The notes under the pieces were generated by a model that made no database searches, was not told the origin of the DNA, and saw nothing but the letters and a program-made list of their open reading frames with translations. The position numbers and the translations under genes are program-made. Shown here one piece after another: positions 60,505 to 64,000 of a DNA stretch of 64,000 bases (its first letter is position 1; each line of letters opens with the position of its first letter). This DNA is from Desulfitobacterium hafniense DCB-2 (GTDB taxonomy: Bacteria > Bacillota > Desulfitobacteriia > Desulfitobacteriales > Desulfitobacteriaceae): positions 4,809,001 to 4,873,000 of the forward strand of contig NC_011830.1 of NCBI RefSeq assembly GCF_000021925.1. Reading direction: 5' to 3'.

Positions 60505-61728
60505 TTATAACCTCTCCTTAGAATGGATTAAATGTTTGATCTTAAAGGCGATGACCAGGGATACCCTGGTATCAAAGTCCTCCAGATCCAGATCCAAAAT
60601 CTCCTCGATCCGTTTGAGCCGATAGCGCAGGGAATTAGGGTGAAGGAAAAGAGCGTCGGCCGTAGCCTTCAAATCACAATGATAGACGAGATAGTTCTCC
60701 AGGGTTTCGATCAGTTCATTCTTTTGTTTATCCTGAGCTTCCAGTTCAGCTAAAATCTCGCGATAGAACTCCAGCAGTTCCTGTTTATCATGGCTGTAAA
60801 GAATTCTTTCTACTCCCAGTTCCCGAAAATAAACGATGGGACCTTTATCTTTAAGGAGGGCACTAAGCTTAACGGCTACCTTGGCCTCCTGATAGCTGCG
60901 AAACAGTTCCGAAGGCTGCTCATATCTCCTGCCCACTCCCACCCGAATCACCCGGGGTGCCAGGCGTTCTTCTGCCTGAGCCAGCACTTGATTGATAATC
61001 ATATTTAAATACGCCTTAAAATCACGGCGCTTTCTGGCTTCAACAGGCAGGGCTAAGACGACTTCTTCGTTTTTCTCCATAAGAATCACCGTTTTATCCA
61101 GGGACTGGGCTACGGATTGAATAATGTCATGCAAGGTGGTGACAAGATAATGATCCTGAGAATAGGACTCGTAATCCTCCAGCTCAAAAGCTGTGACCAC
61201 ATGGGGCAGACTCAAATCCCAGCCCCATAGCTTCCCTCTGGCGATAATATCCGCATTATCTTCTATATTGCCATAGAGCAAATCAAACAGAAAAGCATCC
61301 TGATAGTTGCGGCTGTTCTCCAAAAGCTCCGCCTTTTTTTGCAGTTCCAGAACAAAGACATTGCGAGCCTGATGAATCAGCACTTTGAGCCGGTTGTCTT
61401 CATCGGCTCCCGGATCGCATATAAACAGAAAGCCCAAGCGTTTGGCGTCATGACTAAGCTCAACAACCAGAGCCTCTGCCTTTTTCTCCCCGGCCTGGAG
61501 TTGAACCCGACCAGGAACGGGTGGCTGGAGAGGCAAGACTGCGAAGAATTCTCCTTGACTGAATCCTTCGCTGAAGGTGGATTCCAAAACCCGGTTTGAG
61601 GTGTTGGCGATCACAACTTCTCTCTGAACAAAGTGAGCAGCGCTGTCGACAAGCTCTTTAAGACCACCACCTTGAACCAGCTTATTCAATAGTTCGTTTT
61701 GCAGTTGCAAGGATTCTTCGACCATCAT
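60505..61728 (-). CDS. PucR/CdaR-type transcriptional regulator
   Basis: This 407-aa protein ends in the PucR helix-turn-helix (LIETLENYLVYHCDLKATADALFLHPNSLRYRLKRIEEILDLDLEDFDTRVSLVIAFKI). The middle has a GGDEF-like CdaR domain (RVIRVGVGRRYEQPSELFRSYQEAKVAVKLSAL). The N-terminal part may bind a small ligand. It is followed after 2 bases by the cytoplasmic molybdoenzyme gene, so it is probably its local activator. GGAGGAGGAAGG precedes the ATG. Its promoter overlaps a PerR-like box. Confidence 0.87.
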   Translation of the reverse strand: MMVEESLQLQNELLNKLVQGGGLKELVDSAAHFVQREVVIANTSNRVLESTFSEGFSQGEFFAVLPLQPPVPGRVQLQAGEKKAEALVVELSHDAKRLGFLFICDPGADEDNRLKVLIHQARNVFVLELQKKAELLENSRNYQDAFLFDLLYGNIEDNADIIARGKLWGWDLSLPHVVTAFELEDYESYSQDHYLVTTLHDIIQSVAQSLDKTVILMEKNEEVVLALPVEARKRRDFKAYLNMIINQVLAQAEERLAPRVIRVGVGRRYEQPSELFRSYQEAKVAVKLSALLKDKGPIVYFRELGVERILYSHDKQELLEFYREILAELEAQDKQKNELIETLENYLVYHCDLKATADALFLHPNSLRYRLKRIEEILDLDLEDFDTRVSLVIAFKIKHLIHSKERL

Positions 61729-61762
61729 AACCTTCCTCCTCCCTGAGCTCTCTTTTAAGATT

Positions 61763-61791
61763 ATTATACACTATTTTAGAATTATTCTAAA
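61763..61791 (-). promoter_or_regulatory. Promoter of PucR-type regulator with perfect PerR-like box
   Basis: On the minus strand TTTAGA (61786-61791) and TATAAT (61763-61768) are 17 bases apart. TTAGAATTATTCTAA (61776-61790) is a perfect 7-1-7 palindrome that overlaps the -35 and spacer and resembles PerR boxes. Confidence 0.65.
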
Positions 61792-61837
61792 GTTTTGATT
61801 TTCCACTGTAAAAACTGAGCTCCCTCTTGACCACTGC

Positions 61838-61882
61838 AAAAAGGAGGGACGGTCACTACGCTCAGATAGTTGTCGCCTCTCC
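61838..61882 (-). terminator. Terminator of DUF1847 gene
   Basis: GGAGGGACGG...TAGT-type arms (61843-61882) form an imperfect stem with GGAG/CTCC ends. On the minus strand TTTTT follows at 61838-61842. Confidence 0.6.
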
Positions 61883-61944
61883 TTTAGGATACACAATTTT
61901 TCGCACTTAATATGTGGTTTAAATCACTCATGGGAACAATATTA

Positions 61945-62601
61945 TTATAGGTCCCCTTCCTGGAGCAATCTTCTGTAGTAAAAGCCGCTGGCGTATAAAG
62001 CTGCCGCCGGATTATGCCCCAACACTCTGTCTTTGGTGATCAAGGTGGTGACAGGGGCTTCGGAATATTTGATAAACAGGGAATCATGGCCCACACATAG
62101 CCCTACGATCACATTGAGATCGGTTTTTTCCTCATTGAGAAGAGTGGCTTGCAGGACAGGGTTGCATAAGGACTCATGACAGCCCTTATTCACCTTGAGC
62201 TCTTCAGGCACTCCCACTTGGGTTTTGTCCACCGCACCTACTTTACAGATGATACCGTAGCTTTCCAGTCCCTTTGCTTTGAGAATTTTGGCAAAGATCC
62301 TGGCTTCGCTCATCAGTCCCACACAGGTAGCTATACCGATCTTTTTCGCCCCGATTCGTTTGGCAAAGGCCATGATTTCTTCCACCCGGGTGAGTTTGCC
62401 ATAATAGGTCCCTTCGATTTCGGCGGCCGCATTGGAGAGTTTGGCCACGAAGTCGTCCTTACGGTACAGCTCATTAACCCCCTCGATGGTTTCTTCGGGG
62501 GTATGGGTTGTTAAACAGAATTGAGGAAAGGTCTTATCTTTCTTATGGCAATTTAAAAGTGCACAATCCGTGCAGCTCAATTTTTTATCCTCTTGAGTCA
62601 T
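61945..62601 (-). CDS. DUF1847 family cysteine-rich protein
   Basis: This 218-aa protein starts with a cysteine-rich segment (CTDCALLNCHKKDKTFPQFC). It continues with GAKKIGIATCVGLMSEARIFAKILKAKGLE, CHESLCNPVLQATLLNEEKTDLNVIVGLCVGHDSLFIKYSEAPVTTLITKDRVLGHNPAAALY, which is the usual DUF1847 ending. The many Cys and His residues suggest a metal site. Function unknown. It is monocistronic with a possible -10 TATAAT at about 62661-62666. Confidence 0.8.
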   Translation of the reverse strand: MTQEDKKLSCTDCALLNCHKKDKTFPQFCLTTHTPEETIEGVNELYRKDDFVAKLSNAAAEIEGTYYGKLTRVEEIMAFAKRIGAKKIGIATCVGLMSEARIFAKILKAKGLESYGIICKVGAVDKTQVGVPEELKVNKGCHESLCNPVLQATLLNEEKTDLNVIVGLCVGHDSLFIKYSEAPVTTLITKDRVLGHNPAAALYASGFYYRRLLQEGDL

Positions 62602-62724
62602 TGAACCATTCTCCTTCTCATTTGCCGATCTTTTGCTCCATGGGAACTATGACGGTTACTTCTTATTATAATTGTATGATCTTAATCCTTAAAACTCAAG
62701 GAAAATTCAGACACGTCTCCTTCC

Positions 62725-62898
62725 TTACTCAGAATCACGGTTTTCATCCTGAAGGGCAATGGCTTTGGGTCCGGAATACGGCTCTCCGTCCATGAATTCC
62801 TTCTCTCCCTCCTGCTGGGCTTTTAAAAGGAGATCCACGGCATCGGCGACTTGAGCCGCCAGTTGAAAATACATCTTGCGATAATCCGTCATTTTCAT
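62725..62898 (-). CDS. Small acidic hypothetical protein, 57 aa
   Basis: The frame from ATG at 62898 to TAA at 62725 gives MKMTDYRKMYFQLAAQVADA then a Leu-rich helix and an acidic tail ending DENRDSE. AGGGGG lies 4 bases before the first ATG and 10 before the second (62892). It resembles short helical proteins common in clostridia, without a family I can name. Its ribosome site lies in the base of a long hairpin (62903-62969). Confidence 0.6.
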   Translation of the reverse strand: MKMTDYRKMYFQLAAQVADAVDLLLKAQQEGEKEFMDGEPYSGPKAIALQDENRDSE

Positions 62899-62902
62899 CT
62901 AT

Positions 62903-62969
62903 CCCCCTATGTCAAGCAGCGGCAAGGCTCCGGGTCATGACCCGGTCCTGCCGTCTGCTTTGATAGGGG
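62903..62969 (-). promoter_or_regulatory. Long hairpin that would mask the ribosome site of the 57-aa ORF
   Basis: On the minus strand CCCCTAT pairs with ATAGGGG, AAGCAG with CTGCTT, CGGCA with TGCCG and CCGGGT with ACCCGG, about 26 bp with small bulges. The 3' foot ATAGGGG carries most of the Shine-Dalgarno sequence. It starts directly after a terminator. Confidence 0.6.
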
Positions 62970-62974
62970 AAATT

Positions 62975-63015
62975 AAAAAGCGCATGGGAGGTTTTTTTCA
63001 CCCTACACATGCGCT
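62975..63015 (-). terminator. Terminator in non-coding region
   Basis: AGCGCATG (62979-62986) and CATGCGCT (63008-63015) pair, with inner GG/CC pairs and a loop. TTTTTAATTT follows on the minus strand. No clear gene precedes it on that strand. Confidence 0.7.
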
Positions 63016-63231
63016 ATGCTTCGTTATCTGCTGAATCCTAAATACCCAACCCCACTCAACCGGAAAAACCGGCTGTGAACAGAAAAGCGGTCCGCATAAC
63101 CGGTATGCGAACAATTCCTTTCCATTGCCTGGGTCAGGAATAGGCTGAATCTTCTGCTGCGTGAAGCCGCACAGTCTGCTCCCTGCCGGCATCCCATTAC
63201 ACCCGCTCCACCCGCGGCACAGGCCCCTTGC
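63016..63231. other. Unassigned structured non-coding stretch
   Basis: There is no convincing gene. Several short hairpins are visible (for example CGCATA/TATGCG near 63093-63108, CCGG/CCGG near 63059-63073). Open frames exist on the minus strand, but they lack ribosome sites and look compositionally random. I could not match it to RNase P, tmRNA, SRP, 6S or a known riboswitch by eye. Confidence 0.35.
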
Positions 63232-63260
63232 TTGTGCGGAAACGGGCAGCGTTGTATAAT
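63232..63260 (+). promoter_or_regulatory. Promoter of candidate small RNA
   Basis: TTGTGC (63232-63237) and a perfect TATAAT (63255-63260) are 17 bases apart. The predicted start at about 63267 coincides with the first base of the RNA closing helix. Confidence 0.65.
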
Positions 63261-63266
63261 AAGACT

Positions 63267-63362
63267 GTCGTCGTGGACAGCTGGACTGTTACGTGTAGGT
63301 GATGTGCCACCTGCTCGTGCCTGGAAGTGGGCCAACACTTTCAGGTCACGGCGACTTTTTAA
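63267..63362 (+). ncRNA. Candidate structured small RNA, about 94 nt
   Basis: GTCGTCGTG (63267-63275) pairs with CACGGCGAC (63347-63355), followed directly by TTTTT. Inside are the hairpins AGGTG-ATGTG-CCACCT and CCTGGAAGTG / CACTTTCAGG around GGCCAA. The promoter just upstream and the U-run just after the closing helix define a complete transcription unit. I do not recognise the family. Confidence 0.6.
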
Positions 63363-63402
63363 TTTCCACCTATTAATAATTATAGCTTGTTTGAGAAGAA
63401 AT

Positions 63403-63437
63403 GCAAGAAGGGGTGCACTGCACCCCTTTTTTCTTGC
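63403..63437. terminator. Strong hairpin terminator between small RNA and DUF1015 gene
   Basis: AAGGGGTGCA (63408-63417) and TGCACCCCTT (63419-63428) pair around a single C, with flanking GCAAGAA/TTCTTGC. T6 follows on plus; on minus it ends the DUF1015 gene with a weaker U-run. Confidence 0.8.
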
Positions 63438-63448
63438 TTTCTTTTACT

Positions 63449-64000
63449 TTACAATTCGTGGATAAATAAGCCGCTGCGCAGCTTGGGTTCAAACCATGTG
63501 GATTTGGGGGGCATCAGCCGCCCGGCATCGGATACGGCAAAAAGCTCTTGTATGGAGGTGGGATATAGGGAGAAGCCGCATTTCATATCACTGCCGGTTC
63601 TTCTTTCCAGTTCCTGCAAGCCCCGGATTCCGCCTACAAAGTCAATGCGTTTATCCGTGCGGATATCCTTAATCTGCAGAATGGGGGTTAAGAGGTGATT
63701 CTGGAGCAAGGACACATCCAGCCCCTCCACAGGGTCCGTTGAGCGGATCTCCTCCCGGGCTTTCAGCTTATACCAGGTTCCTTCCAACACCATACCAAAG
63801 GTGGCTTTCTCCTCAGGCCGATAGGGAGTATTCCCTATTTCCTCCAGTGCAAAGGATTTTTCAACCTCTGCCAGGAACTCCGCCTTACTTAAGCCATTCA
63901 GATCTTTGACCACCCGGTTATAGTCCAGAATCATCAGCTGATCGTGAGGAAAGAGCACGGAGAGGAAGAAGTTAAACTCTTCCTGGCCTGTATAATGGGG
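63449..64000 (-). CDS. DUF1015 family protein, N-terminus outside window
   Basis: The frame is open to the window edge (184 codons including the stop). It carries the family hallmarks FPHDQLMILDYNRVVKDLNGL, FGMVLEGTWYKLKA, RIDFVGGIRGLQELE and the end MPPKSTWFEPKLRSGLFIHEL. Known members are about 400 aa, so roughly half is missing. The family is of unknown function and often lies near serine biosynthesis genes in clostridia; those would be outside this window. Confidence 0.88.
   Translation of the reverse strand, partial: PHYTGQEEFNFFLSVLFPHDQLMILDYNRVVKDLNGLSKAEFLAEVEKSFALEEIGNTPYRPEEKATFGMVLEGTWYKLKAREEIRSTDPVEGLDVSLLQNHLLTPILQIKDIRTDKRIDFVGGIRGLQELERRTGSDMKCGFSLYPTSIQELFAVSDAGRLMPPKSTWFEPKLRSGLFIHEL

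Noticed and set aside
63024..63338. Open frames of 64 and 104 codons on the minus strand in the non-coding region
   Set aside because: No ribosome sites, no recognisable domains, and they overlap the candidate small RNA and terminator; they look like chance frames across structured DNA.
62903..63362. RNase P RNA, tmRNA, SRP RNA or 6S RNA
   Set aside because: The size of the structured region made these worth testing, but the conserved cores I know for them (such as the RNase P P4 strands or the SRP GGAAG loop context) are not found on either strand.

Overview
The window looks like chromosomal DNA of a low-to-mid GC, strictly anaerobic, Gram-positive bacterium of the Peptococcaceae, most like Desulfitobacterium. 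This rests on recalled family content, not a database search. The pointers are an Etf-linked menaquinone oxidoreductase, DMSO-reductase-type molybdoenzymes with TorD chaperones, hybrid cluster protein, reverse rubrerythrin, DapL, a T-box leader, and many c-di-GMP and chemotaxis proteins. No rRNA, tRNA, CRISPR array or complete prophage was seen. Nearly all genes lie on the minus strand.

Layout. 0-3.9 kb: two DUF445 paralogues (one cut by the window edge), an MBL-fold hydrolase and a 53-aa zinc-ribbon protein. 4-19 kb: a fatty-acid oxidation regulon. Reading along the minus strand it is etfB, etfA, fadR, fadN, fadA, fadE, a CoA-transferase and a membrane Etf:menaquinone oxidoreductase; divergent on the plus strand are a 2,4-dienoyl-CoA reductase-like enzyme and an enoyl-CoA hydratase. 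A near-perfect FadR box sits in the divergent promoter region. 19-22 kb: a REP-associated tyrosine transposase (RAYT) gene flanked by copies of a palindromic repeat, then hcp. 22-31.6 kb: signalling (hybrid histidine kinase and response regulator, a TetR regulator, a chemoreceptor, GGDEF/EAL proteins) and a small divergent pair of repressor-like genes. 31.8-43.8 kb: four ABC importers (polar amino acid; tryptophan type with a UGG T-box; nitrate/sulfonate/taurine type; molybdate modABC). 44-47.5 kb: an HTH/molybdate-binding-like regulator, a HigBA-like toxin-antitoxin pair and dapL. 47.8-52.7 kb: a GAF-PAS-GGDEF-HD-GYP protein, a GltD-like oxidoreductase and a reverse rubrerythrin. 53-61.7 kb: two molybdopterin oxidoreductase systems with a TorD chaperone and a PucR/CdaR-type regulator. 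61.9-64 kb: a DUF1847 protein, a largely non-coding structured stretch with a candidate small RNA, and a partial DUF1015 gene.

How it fits together. Acyl-CoA oxidation would feed electrons through EtfAB and the membrane oxidoreductase to menaquinone, and the DMSO-reductase-type complex could use reduced menaquinone. ModABC supplies molybdenum for those enzymes. Hcp and rubrerythrin handle nitrosative and oxidative stress, and three PerR-like boxes suggest a peroxide-response layer.

The most unusual signals are (i) a dispersed family of GGGACAGG palindromes that nearly always abut stop codons, with a RAYT gene in their midst, and (ii) the 62.7-63.4 kb structured locus, with a promoter-to-terminator 94-nt RNA candidate and a hairpin that would mask the ribosome binding site of a 57-aa ORF.
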